From M3007 sp031425155 (GTDB taxonomy: Bacteria > Bacteroidota > Bacteroidia > Chitinophagales > Saprospiraceae), in NCBI GenBank assembly GCA_031425155.1, contig JANPIV010000041.1, positions 1-64,000 of the forward strand: a stretch of DNA of 64,000 nucleotides, given 5' to 3'. Position numbers and translations under genes: made by a program. Below the pieces are notes generated by a model, which searched no databases, was not told the DNA's origin, and saw only the letters and a program-made list of their open reading frames with translations. Positions 33,238 through 40,894 of this stretch are shown one piece after another (the first letter of the stretch is position 1; each line of letters starts with the position of its first letter).

Positions 33238-35784
33238 CTAAAATGAATACCGCAGGGTGATCCCGTACGTGCGTTGGTCGCCCAATACGCCCGCATATTG
33301 ACCGGCATTCCCGGCAGCAGGCAACAACTGCTCAAAATAATCCTGATCGAGCAGGTTACGGCCCCACACGAAGGCCGATATGCCTTCCGGCGTACGGAAA
33401 CCAAGCCGGGCATTCAGCAAAGCGTAGCCGTCCACATTCAGATAGACCGAAGGCGACGCGCTGGACGAAAAGGAGGAGCGATAATACCCATCAAGCGCGA
33501 GGAAGAAAAGACCTTCATGTTCCAGGAAACTACCAGTATGGCTCAGTTCGCCGCCCAAAGTGCCGATCCATTCGGAAATGCCCGGCAATTTACCGCCCGA
33601 AATATCCTTAAATGCCGATGGTCCGCCGGTCTCTTCGAGGGGGACCGGAGCGTTTTTGAAGGACACATATTTGCCATCGGTATAAGCCAGGGCACCGTTG
33701 AACGTCAAAAACCGGCTGGCGCGGACGTTTGCATCCAGTTCCAGCCCGTACACGCGCACCTTCTCGGCATTGGCGAGATACCCCCGGTTTACACCCACTT
33801 CGGCGGTCTGCACCTGCGTCTGATAGTCCCTGATATCGGTATGGTGGAACACCAGATTGATCGTGGAACGGGAGGTCGGGCTGGTCTTTATGCCCACTTC
33901 GGCGTGGGTCACGTACTCGGGTTTAACACGGGCCAGATCGAGCAAAATTTCCCCGTTTGCCGTAGGCAGGCCGCCTAAATTGACGCCGACGGGCTTGTAA
34001 CTAGTGGAATACGTGGCAAAGGTATTGATGCGTTTCGAGGCTTTGTACGACAGCGTCAGTTGGCCCGATACGTTGCTTTCTTCGGCATCCGTGACAAATG
34101 CCTGGTCGGTATAGACGATCCGCTTCAGGGCGATCAATGCCGGGTCGGTGGTTTGCAAACCGCCATAAGTTTCCCGCTTGTAATCCACTTCTTTTTTGTC
34201 ATAATTGTAGCGGATACCGGGCAGCAGGTGCAGGCGGTTGGTGATCGCCCAGTCAATTTGGCCAAAGGCCGCCGCACCCAAACTTTGGAGTCGGGAGGTG
34301 GTTTTGGTGCCAAATCCCTCAAAAAGGCCGGGCGTTTTCCATAAGTCGCTGGTCGAACTCTGCGAAAAACGCCATTGGGCCGAGCCGGATTCTTCGATTT
34401 GCACGGGGTTGGACTGCAGATCCTGGCCCAGGGCAAAAACGCCGATCACACCGCTTAGACGCTTGGAAAAATTCCCGGCATACCGCACTTCCTGCGACCA
34501 CTGCTCATGCTTCGAGGTGGCTTGCGATAAACTCAGCACCGAAAGGCCCGTAAAGTCGCGGTCGTTGGAAGGGTCCCACTTCCAGTAACGCCAGGCAGTC
34601 GTCGAAGTCAGTGTCCCTTTTTTTAATTTAACATCAATATTGAGCGACACCCCGCCGAGATCATTACCCGACCGCCAGGTGGTATTGTGGTCAACAAGTC
34701 GGTCAAAAGCGTTTTCGCTGGGCAATTTATAACCGAGGTCGGCGATGATCTGATTGAACTGCCGATATGGAGCGCGTAGGGTAGGGGCCACACCGGCCAC
34801 CACCTGCGCATAACCATCGGGATTCTGGCTCGAAGCATCGCCCGCCAGGGTTATTTTGATTTTGTCGGTCGGCTGAAACAACAACTGACCGCGAATGCCC
34901 AAATTGTTGAGCGTATTCACGTATCTTTCGGTAGCAACGTTGTAAATCAACCCGTTACGTTGGGTGCCGGAGAAAGAAAGCCGTCCGGCGAACTTATTGC
35001 CTAACGGGCCGGTGATCGAACTTTTGGCCTGAATGTAGCCGTAGTTGCCATAACTCACCTCAAAACTGGCCCCCGGTTTGAAACTGGGCGCGCGGGTAAT
35101 AATGTTGAAAGCCCCAGCGGTCGTGTTCTTGCCAAATAGCGTTCCCTGTGGCCCACGCAGCACCTCAATACGTTCTATATCAATGAAATCGAGCGTGGTG
35201 GCCGCAGGGCGAGCGTAATAAACACCATCCACGTAGAAACCGACCCCGGGGTCAATGCCGTCATTGGTCAGCCCGAAAGTCGAACCCAGCCCGCGAATAT
35301 TGAGGGTGGTGTTGCGCGGATTGGAGGAATACAACTGCACCGAAGGCACCAGTTCTTTCACCCGGTTCACGTTGAATGCCCCGGCATCGGAGACGACTCC
35401 GCCGCTCAGCACAGACACCGCAATAGGAATATCTTGCGCCGTCTCAGTGCGTCGCCGGGAGGTCACCACGACTTCCGTCAGATTATCGTCGGCCAGCAAA
35501 ATAATATCGAGCGGAGCCGGAGGTAATTCGGCAATTTTCACTTCCTGCGGCAGGTAGCCTACCGAGTTGATACGCAGGGAAAACGGTGGATTTTGCGCTG
35601 CTTTAAGACTGAATTGGCCGATGCTGTCCGCCGTAGCATACACGTTGGTGCCGATGATCAGGACGGTAGCGTACGCAATGGATTCCCCGCGCGTATCTTT
35701 GATTTTACCGGTTAAAGTACCTTGGGCAAATCCTAGATTGCTCAGTAGTAGAAATGACAGGAGGAATTGTAATGTTTTTTTCAT
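33238..35784 (-). CDS. TonB-dependent receptor under cysteine leader
   Basis: The 848-residue protein has a signal peptide (MKKTLQFLLSFLLLSNLGFA), a carboxypeptidase-regulatory-like domain (22-100), a plug (about 115-230; VLRGPQGTLFGKNTTAGAFN) and a beta-barrel ending in the terminal Phe signature YGITLRYSF. It imports a large or scarce substrate across the outer membrane. The best relatives by motif are the catecholate/iron type, but the polycysteine leader with a terminator directly upstream suggests a sulfur-containing substrate. No SusD partner is next to it. Confidence 0.88.
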   Translation of the reverse strand: MKKTLQFLLSFLLLSNLGFAQGTLTGKIKDTRGESIAYATVLIIGTNVYATADSIGQFSLKAAQNPPFSLRINSVGYLPQEVKIAELPPAPLDIILLADDNLTEVVVTSRRRTETAQDIPIAVSVLSGGVVSDAGAFNVNRVKELVPSVQLYSSNPRNTTLNIRGLGSTFGLTNDGIDPGVGFYVDGVYYARPAATTLDFIDIERIEVLRGPQGTLFGKNTTAGAFNIITRAPSFKPGASFEVSYGNYGYIQAKSSITGPLGNKFAGRLSFSGTQRNGLIYNVATERYVNTLNNLGIRGQLLFQPTDKIKITLAGDASSQNPDGYAQVVAGVAPTLRAPYRQFNQIIADLGYKLPSENAFDRLVDHNTTWRSGNDLGGVSLNIDVKLKKGTLTSTTAWRYWKWDPSNDRDFTGLSVLSLSQATSKHEQWSQEVRYAGNFSKRLSGVIGVFALGQDLQSNPVQIEESGSAQWRFSQSSTSDLWKTPGLFEGFGTKTTSRLQSLGAAAFGQIDWAITNRLHLLPGIRYNYDKKEVDYKRETYGGLQTTDPALIALKRIVYTDQAFVTDAEESNVSGQLTLSYKASKRINTFATYSTSYKPVGVNLGGLPTANGEILLDLARVKPEYVTHAEVGIKTSPTSRSTINLVFHHTDIRDYQTQVQTAEVGVNRGYLANAEKVRVYGLELDANVRASRFLTFNGALAYTDGKYVSFKNAPVPLEETGGPSAFKDISGGKLPGISEWIGTLGGELSHTGSFLEHEGLFFLALDGYYRSSFSSSASPSVYLNVDGYALLNARLGFRTPEGISAFVWGRNLLDQDYFEQLLPAAGNAGQYAGVLGDQRTYGITLRYSF

Positions 35785-35834
35785 TGTTGGAAAAAGTAGT
35801 TAAAAAATCCGTGTTGTCTTGAATAGAAAAATAA

Positions 35835-35867
35835 AAAGCCCTTTGGCGATGGACACCAAAGGGCTTT
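35835..35867 (-). terminator. Attenuator terminator of the TonB receptor leader
   Basis: A perfect 12-bp stem (aaagccctttgg at 35835-35846, ccaaagggcttt at 35856-35867) followed on the minus strand by a T-rich run. It lies between the polycysteine leader and the receptor start, 50 bases upstream of the ATG. Confidence 0.9.
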
Positions 35868-35893
35868 CAGACCTGTACTTTTTGAATGCTGCA

Positions 35894-35968
35894 CTAACGC
35901 ATATTTTTCCAAAAAGTCGGGGCCGCCGCTTCGGTGATCCGGGCAGGACAGCAACAACATAGAGACAT
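35894..35968 (-). CDS. Polycysteine leader peptide, copy 1
   Basis: A 24-codon frame on the minus strand begins with ATG at 35968 and ends with TAG at 35894. The peptide starts MSLCCCCPARITEAAA with four Cys codons in a row (TGT TGT TGC TGT, codons 4-7) and ends PTFWKNMR. It lies between a promoter with -7 element TACCTTTG (36057-36064) and an intrinsic terminator. The second copy at 37714-37788 has the same length and 16 identical first residues. Runs of regulatory codons before a terminator are the hallmark of ribosome-mediated attenuation; here the sensed amino acid would be cysteine. Confidence 0.85.
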   Translation of the reverse strand: MSLCCCCPARITEAAAPTFWKNMR

Positions 35969-36056
35969 ATTAAGCGGGCAGAGGTACATGGTCTTAGTTA
36001 GAGTGTGGCAAAGTGTAACGGCGGGTTCAGTCGCCAAAATCCTGATTAATATGCGG

Positions 36057-36100
36057 CAAAGGTAAAGCCATATTTTAAAACCCTACTAATTTTATAGACT
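36057..36100 (-). promoter_or_regulatory. Promoter of the TonB receptor leader with AGTCTATAAAA box
   Basis: On the minus strand the -7 element TACCTTTG is at 36057-36064. The box AGTCTATAAAATTAGTAGGG lies at 36081-36100, 16 bases upstream, in the same position as in copy 2. The transcript would start about 85 bases before the leader ATG. Confidence 0.65.
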
Positions 36101-36176
36101 TATTTTTTAAAAAAAACGAGGGCCACCTTTTGGGAACAGGTAAGAAATAATTTGTGAGGTTTCCTGCTGTCTTGTT

Positions 36177-36296
36177 TGTCATGTCGCAACGGAGTGCAGA
36201 CATCCACACAAGCCAGGTAATCCAGCATTTCCTGATCAAGGGGTATTCCTAATAACCTGGCTTGTGTGGATGTCTCCGTTTCTCTACGACATGACA
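36177..36296. repeat. Long imperfect inverted repeat
   Basis: Arms at 36177-36218 and 36255-36296 are imperfect inverted copies of each other with a perfect inner block (agacatccacacaagccagg / cctggcttgtgtggatgtct) and matching ends (tgtcatgtcg / cgacatgaca). The spacer is 36 bp. It could be a MITE-like remnant or a very stable transcript hairpin. Open frames across it are produced by the repeat. Confidence 0.7.
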
Positions 36297-36428
36297 ATTC
36301 AACACGAAGACACAATTACTAACCCAAATCAGGAGAGATGTAACCGTTTTAACGGTTTTATGCCTACTGACCAGATATGCGAAAACGGTTAGACCGTTCC
36401 TAACTCCTCTTACCAACTCTGAATCGGA
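36297..36428. other. Short intergenic stretch
   Basis: AT-rich stretch between the inverted repeat and the DUF4395 gene stop. It holds a small dyad around aaccgttttaacggtttt near 36341-36358. No gene seen. Confidence 0.4.
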
Positions 36429-36878
36429 CTACACGCTACCGCTTTTCTTCTGCCAAAAAGGCGACAACCAACTATACACATAGCAGCCTGCACAAATGCC
36501 CGCCAGTGACTCTAGGGCGGCAAAAAGGCCCAGCACGCCAGCGACGAGCAGCGCATGGATACCCAAAAAATGCAACACCAGAATAGTAACCGAGAACAGG
36601 AGTCCAATCCGCGCCGCAAAGCGTTTCGGTGGATAGAAAACGGGTTTTACGCCTAGATTGAAAGCCTGCACCAGTATGTCGCTGAGGCGGGCAAAGGGGC
36701 TGAACCGGCCCAGATCAAAGGCTCGCAAGCCAAAATCGAGGACCAATAGTATTGGAATGATGGATAGTGGTTCCAGCAAATAGACACCAACGGAAAGCAG
36801 TACCATAAAAGCGGTAAAGCGGGCTTTGTACTCATTAATATGCGCTGCGGGCAAAGGCTGATTCGTAGATTGACTCAT
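36429..36878 (-). CDS. DUF4395 family membrane protein
   Basis: A 149-residue protein with four hydrophobic segments. The pattern YKARFTAFMVLLSVGVYLLE, then LGRFSPFARL and the end GICAGCYVY fits DUF4395, small membrane proteins often found next to rhodaneses or thioredoxins. I chose the ATG at 36878 (MSQSTNQPLPAAHINEYKAR). It starts 43 bases after the CysH-like stop, so it is in the operon read from the second polycysteine leader. The Cys pair in CAGCY may act in thiol chemistry. Confidence 0.8.
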   Translation of the reverse strand: MSQSTNQPLPAAHINEYKARFTAFMVLLSVGVYLLEPLSIIPILLVLDFGLRAFDLGRFSPFARLSDILVQAFNLGVKPVFYPPKRFAARIGLLFSVTILVLHFLGIHALLVAGVLGLFAALESLAGICAGCYVYSWLSPFWQKKSGSV

Positions 36879-36921
36879 TTTTTTATGCAGATTGTGAAGA
36901 GAAAATGAAGCAATATAATCC

Positions 36922-37623
36922 TTATTCCGACAACCCAAAAAATGCCTGTTTCGGACGGGAAAAAGGAAAAGCATCCGGCGAAATATCCAGTTTTTCCCGC
37001 ACGGCAGTCCGGCGTTGATTGAGCCGCAATTGTAAGGCATTGACCCACACCGAAAAGACGGAAGGAGCCGCCACGGGCACCGGCGCAGGCGAGGCCGCAA
37101 TCTGCGGAATTTGATAGTAGGCGAGATAGGCTTGCACCTGCTGCTCCGTCCAGTCGAAAAGCGGGTAGAAGATGGCGCGTTGATTTTTTTCGTCCCATTC
37201 CAGGGCAGTACGGCTGGACAGTTCGTTTTTACGGCGGCTGGAGATCAGCAAATGATGCCCTTGCAGTATTTGCGCCAATGGCGCGATGGCCGGATTTTGC
37301 TCATATTGGGCTACCACCTCCGGGTGCCGTGCCGCGAAGGCCGCCGTGGCCAGACGCGCCTGCTGAAACGAAACTTCGATGCTGCGCTGGAAAAAATCAA
37401 CCGAGCGAACCAGTATATCGTGTTGATCTCCACCGGAATAGGTGAAAACCCGCAGCGGCAGTTTGTTCTGGAAAATCAGGTGCGCCACCACCTGGTCTTC
37501 CGGGCTGAATCGGGTAGCGAATAAGGCCCGACCCGGATATTTGCTGGCGAAAGAAGACAGTTCGCTGGCGGCGGCGAATGACCGATGTTGGAAATGGACA
37601 GTAGTGGTGTGGTGCAGAGACAT
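36922..37623 (-). CDS. CysH-like (PAPS reductase family) protein lacking the iron-sulfur cysteines
   Basis: The 233-residue protein matches the phosphoadenylylsulfate reductase fold: YPGRALFATRFSPEDQVVAH, then LPLRVFTYSGGD and FYPLFDWTEQQVQAYLAYY. At the place where APS-type enzymes have a Cys-Cys pair it has ISSRRKNELSSR, and the C-terminal catalytic Cys motif is also missing. So it is either a pseudo-enzyme or does different chemistry. The ATG at 37623 (MSLHHTTTVHFQHRSF) lies 31 bases after the attenuator terminator. DUF4395 follows. Confidence 0.7.
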   Translation of the reverse strand: MSLHHTTTVHFQHRSFAAASELSSFASKYPGRALFATRFSPEDQVVAHLIFQNKLPLRVFTYSGGDQHDILVRSVDFFQRSIEVSFQQARLATAAFAARHPEVVAQYEQNPAIAPLAQILQGHHLLISSRRKNELSSRTALEWDEKNQRAIFYPLFDWTEQQVQAYLAYYQIPQIAASPAPVPVAAPSVFSVWVNALQLRLNQRRTAVREKLDISPDAFPFSRPKQAFFGLSE

Positions 37624-37654
37624 ACGGAAAGAATAAAATGGTGAATAAAAACGA

Positions 37655-37686
37655 AAAGCCCTCCGGTGCGAACACCGGAGGGCTTT
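37655..37686 (-). terminator. Attenuator terminator of the CysH-like operon leader
   Basis: A perfect 14-bp stem (aaagccctccggtg at 37655-37668, caccggagggcttt at 37673-37686) with loop cgaa and a minus-strand T-rich run. It lies between the leader peptide and the CysH-like gene. The stem differs in sequence from the other copy but has the same place and shape. Confidence 0.9.
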
Positions 37687-37713
37687 CAGACCTCTCACTT
37701 TTTGACTGACGTG

Positions 37714-37788
37714 CTACCGCACAATCGTCCCAAAAGTCGAGGCTGCCGCTTCGGTGATCCGGGCAGGACAGCAACAACATAGGGACAT
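37714..37788 (-). CDS. Polycysteine leader peptide, copy 2
   Basis: Minus-strand frame from ATG at 37788 to TAG at 37714, 24 residues, starting MSLCCCCPARITEAAA and ending STFGTIVR. In the first 57 bases it differs from copy 1 at only three positions, two of them silent, while the last six codons diverge. That pattern suggests that both the peptide and the RNA are under selection. It precedes the terminator of the CysH-like operon. Confidence 0.85.
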   Translation of the reverse strand: MSLCCCCPARITEAAASTFGTIVR

Positions 37789-37828
37789 ATTAAGCGTGTG
37801 GACGTACATAGACTTGATTGAGATGCGG

Positions 37829-37872
37829 CAAAGGTAAAGGCATATCTTAATACCCTACAAATTTTATAGACT
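37829..37872 (-). promoter_or_regulatory. Promoter of the CysH-like operon leader with AGTCTATAAAA box
   Basis: The -7 element TACCTTTG is at 37829-37836 on the minus strand; the box AGTCTATAAAATTTGTAGGG is at 37853-37872, 16 bases upstream. Box, spacing and -7 element match copy 1. The core CTATAAA-A-TTTGTAG is close to a palindrome. Confidence 0.65.
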
Positions 37873-37995
37873 TTTTTTCAAAAATATTAAATTGGCAGAA
37901 ATGACATGATTCGCATTAATAGCGAATACCAACCATTTGCAGTAGGCCATCCGTCTATGTTTTGAGTTTTTAATCATTCAAACACTCTTCTCGAC

Positions 37996-39231
37996 ATGCA
38001 AGCACGACCGATTTTTCTCCTCCTCGCCCTCGCTGCCTTTTTCTGCCAATGCAAAAAGGAAAGCACATCCGCTCCTGAAACCGTTGATTTCAGCTGTACC
38101 GATCACCCTGCCGTGTGTAATCTGACGGCCGCCAACGGCAACTTCGCCATCAACGTATTCAAACAGATAAACGGCGAAGAACCCGCCGAAAAGAACATTT
38201 TTATCTCGCCGTTCAGCATTTCTACGGCCCTGACGATGACCACCAATGGCGCGGTCGGCCCTACTTTGGATGGAATGCAAACTGCGCTGCAAATCGCCGG
38301 GCTGAACCTGACCGACGTCAATAATTCCTATAAAACGCTGCTCCATACCCTGCCCCTGCTGGATGCGGCTACCAAGTTGAAACTCGCCAATTCGATCTGG
38401 CACCAGACGGACTATCCGGTGCTGAGCAGTTTTTTACAGAGCAATTCCAACTATTACAACAGCGAAATACTGCCGGTCAATTTCCGGGAACCGGCCGTAA
38501 TTGGCCAGGTGAACAGCTGGGTGGAAGATCATACCGATGGCCTGATCAAAGAGACCATTACCGAACTGGACCCCAGCACCGTCATGCTGCTGATCAATGC
38601 CATTTATTTCAAAGGCACCTGGCGCACGAAATTTGATGCAGCGAATACCGAACAGGCCGACTTTTTTGCTCCTTCCGGCACTGAACAGGTGGCCATGATG
38701 CACATTGCCGCCAGCACTTTTCCCTATTTCAGCAACGATCTCTTTCAGGCCATTGATCTGCCCTACGGCGATTCCATTTATTCCATGAGCGTTTTTCTGC
38801 CCAAAGCAGGACACAATGTCAACGAGGTGGTAGCCGGGCTGAATGGCAACACCTGGGCGCAGTGGCTGAGTGCTTTTCATCCCCAGGAAGTGGAGTTATT
38901 TTTGCCAAAATTCAAAATGGCCTACGATAAAAAGTTGAAACGCCCGCTCATGGATATGGGCATGGACCTCGCTTTTTCGGACGCTGCCGATTTTTCCAAC
39001 ATGATCCAGGATGGCGGGGTGAAAATTGACGAAGTAATCCACAAATCCTTTGTGGAAGTGGACGAAAAAGGTACTGAAGCCGCGGCTGTGACGGTGGTAG
39101 TGATCGTAGAAACTTCGGTGCCGGTCGTTCCGGTCATACAAGCCAACCACCCATTTCTGTTCGTGATCCGCGACAACAAGACCAACAGCATTCTTTTCAT
39201 GGGCAAAATGATGAACCCGAACGCTAATTAA
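37996..39231 (+). CDS. Serpin family protease inhibitor, secreted lipoprotein-like
   Basis: The 411-residue protein has a hydrophobic leader with a Bacteroidota-type lipoprotein end (FFCQCKKE) and a serpin fold: NIFISPFSISTALTMTTNGA, INAIYFKGTWRTKF and the C-terminal HPFLFVIRDNKTNSILFMGK. The hinge of the reactive loop is VDEKGTEAAAVTVVVI, and the Ala/Val-rich hinge is compatible with an inhibitory serpin. It probably protects the cell surface from proteases. No operon partner is evident. Confidence 0.9.
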   Translation: MQARPIFLLLALAAFFCQCKKESTSAPETVDFSCTDHPAVCNLTAANGNFAINVFKQINGEEPAEKNIFISPFSISTALTMTTNGAVGPTLDGMQTALQIAGLNLTDVNNSYKTLLHTLPLLDAATKLKLANSIWHQTDYPVLSSFLQSNSNYYNSEILPVNFREPAVIGQVNSWVEDHTDGLIKETITELDPSTVMLLINAIYFKGTWRTKFDAANTEQADFFAPSGTEQVAMMHIAASTFPYFSNDLFQAIDLPYGDSIYSMSVFLPKAGHNVNEVVAGLNGNTWAQWLSAFHPQEVELFLPKFKMAYDKKLKRPLMDMGMDLAFSDAADFSNMIQDGGVKIDEVIHKSFVEVDEKGTEAAAVTVVVIVETSVPVVPVIQANHPFLFVIRDNKTNSILFMGKMMNPNAN

Positions 39232-39255
39232 TTGTATGGAATTACCTTTCGCCTT

Positions 39256-40002
39256 ATGGCAAAGACATTTCTAATCACCGGCGGCTCCCAAGGCATTGGC
39301 AAAGCCACCGCTCTTCTGGCGGCCCAAAAAGGCTATTGGGTAGTCGTCAATTATGCCCGAAACACCGCTGCCGCCGAAGAAACCGTGGCGCAAATACTGG
39401 CCGCTGGCGGTCAGGCCATCGCCATACGGGCCGATATTTCTGAGGAAGAAGAGGTGCTGCAGATGTTTCAGCAAATAGACGGGCAATGCGGCCCGCTCCA
39501 TGCGCTGGTGAACAACGCGGCCATCATCGAGCCGCAAATGAAAGTAGTGGATATGAGTGCTGCCCGGATCAGCAAACTGCTGTCTGTCAACGTGGTAGGC
39601 AGCATTTTGTGTGCCCGCGAAGCCATAAAAAGGATGTCCACCGCCCACGGCGGAGCAGGCGGCGCCATCGTCAATGTATCTTCCAGGGCTGCGCAGTTGG
39701 GTTCGCCTTTCGAGTACGTGGACTACGCGGCCAGCAAAGGCGCGATTGACAGTTTCACTATTGGCCTCTCCAAAGAAGTGGCTGCCGAAGGCATTCGGGT
39801 CAATGCGGTGCGCCCCGGCCTCATTTACACCGATATTCACGCCAAAGCGGGTGAACCGGGCCGGGTAGCGAGGCTGGAGCACGCCGTACCCATGTTGCGC
39901 GGCGGACAACCGGAAGAGGTGGCCGAGACCATTCTATGGCTGCTGTCGGCAGAGGCATCCTATGTGACCGGGACTTTTGTGGAGGTGAGCGGCGGGCGGT
40001 AA
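39256..40002 (+). CDS. Short-chain dehydrogenase/reductase (SDR)
   Basis: A 248-residue Rossmann-fold oxidoreductase with the cofactor motif TGGSQGIG at residues 8-15, NNAA near 88, the catalytic Ser in NVSSRAAQLGS and the YAASK motif. The end VTGTFVEVSGGR is typical of classical SDRs. I use the ATG at 39256 (MAKTFLITGG) rather than one eight codons upstream. It reduces or oxidizes an unknown alcohol/ketone substrate. Confidence 0.9.
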   Translation: MAKTFLITGGSQGIGKATALLAAQKGYWVVVNYARNTAAAEETVAQILAAGGQAIAIRADISEEEEVLQMFQQIDGQCGPLHALVNNAAIIEPQMKVVDMSAARISKLLSVNVVGSILCAREAIKRMSTAHGGAGGAIVNVSSRAAQLGSPFEYVDYAASKGAIDSFTIGLSKEVAAEGIRVNAVRPGLIYTDIHAKAGEPGRVARLEHAVPMLRGGQPEEVAETILWLLSAEASYVTGTFVEVSGGR

Positions 40003-40007
40003 TTTAT

Positions 40008-40604
40008 TTACAATACTTTTTCCCACATCTTCAGTTTCCCTTCCGAACTGGTGGATTGCACCTTATAATTCACCGGAATATTTTCCTGATAGGTAAAATA
40101 AGTGACCAGCCTGGTGCCAACCGGCATGGCTTCCAGTTGTGTTTTTACATAAAGAGAATATTTGACATATAATTCAATATTTAAGATAATATCATCTTCT
40201 ATCATGCCTATTGCACAGATATTCTCGAAAAAAGGATTGAAAAAATAAAAGGCATCGAAGTCCTGAAAATTGACGTCGGTAATATTGGAATGGATGAAAT
40301 TCACATTATCGAGCTGATAGTGCGCTGAAATGCTTCTGGAAACAGAACAAAGATTTTCCCGCTGTTCCACACCCGTAAAATGCCCGTTGGTGCAGGCTGC
40401 CCCGATCATGCAAAATTTGCCTGCGCCCGAACCAATATCCAGAATTTTTGTGTGCGGCTTATGGGCGAGAAACCGCGCCGCCACCCTGGACACATCAATG
40501 GGGGTAAAATGTATTTCGGCCAAGTCTTTCACCGCTTCCGGGAAGATAGCGTCAAATACACTGTCTTCCATCGCCAGGCCGGACTTCAAATATTTAAAAA
40601 TCAT
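40008..40604 (-). CDS. Class I SAM-dependent methyltransferase
   Basis: This 198-residue protein has the SAM-binding motif KILDIGSGAGKFCMIGA and an acidic post-motif (FTGVEQRENL), then FDAFYFFNPFFE at the position of motif IV. The substrate is unknown. Start may be at 40604 or at the second Met at 40571. It is convergent with the SDR gene. A perfect 14-bp palindrome lies 14 bases upstream of the longer start. Confidence 0.8.
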   Translation of the reverse strand: MIFKYLKSGLAMEDSVFDAIFPEAVKDLAEIHFTPIDVSRVAARFLAHKPHTKILDIGSGAGKFCMIGAACTNGHFTGVEQRENLCSVSRSISAHYQLDNVNFIHSNITDVNFQDFDAFYFFNPFFENICAIGMIEDDIILNIELYVKYSLYVKTQLEAMPVGTRLVTYFTYQENIPVNYKVQSTSSEGKLKMWEKVL

Positions 40605-40617
40605 CTGTTTTGTCTGA

Positions 40618-40631
40618 TTTGACCGGTCAAA
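40618..40631. promoter_or_regulatory. Palindrome upstream of methyltransferase gene
   Basis: TTTGACCGGTCAAA is a perfect 14-bp palindrome just upstream of the methyltransferase start and could be a repressor site. The regulator is unknown. Confidence 0.4.
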
Positions 40632-40894
40632 AGTAGGGCAAATTCTGTGCGTTATCAGGCACAGATTCCTGCAATTCCTGCCAACATTATTTATCTGCTG
40701 CTATAAGGAACATTTTAGAGTACCTTGCGCCCCATTTGAAAGCCTTTAGGTTTGCGAATTATAAATGGCACAGGATTTGAAATGAGGGGTTATTCCATTA
40801 AAAGAGACCGCTTCTTCCTTAATCCTTTTACCCGGTTGAATGCTGACACCAGAAAATGAAAGCCCTTTATTCCAGCAATTTTTAATCTAATCTC

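Noticed and set aside
35816..36000. SAM or other sulfur riboswitch in front of the TonB receptor
   Set aside because: The conserved part reads as a Cys-rich peptide with start and stop codons, and I could not match it to SAM-I or SAM-II consensus features.
36100..36315. 71-codon minus-strand frame
   Set aside because: It lies across the 36177-36296 inverted repeat and is produced by it.
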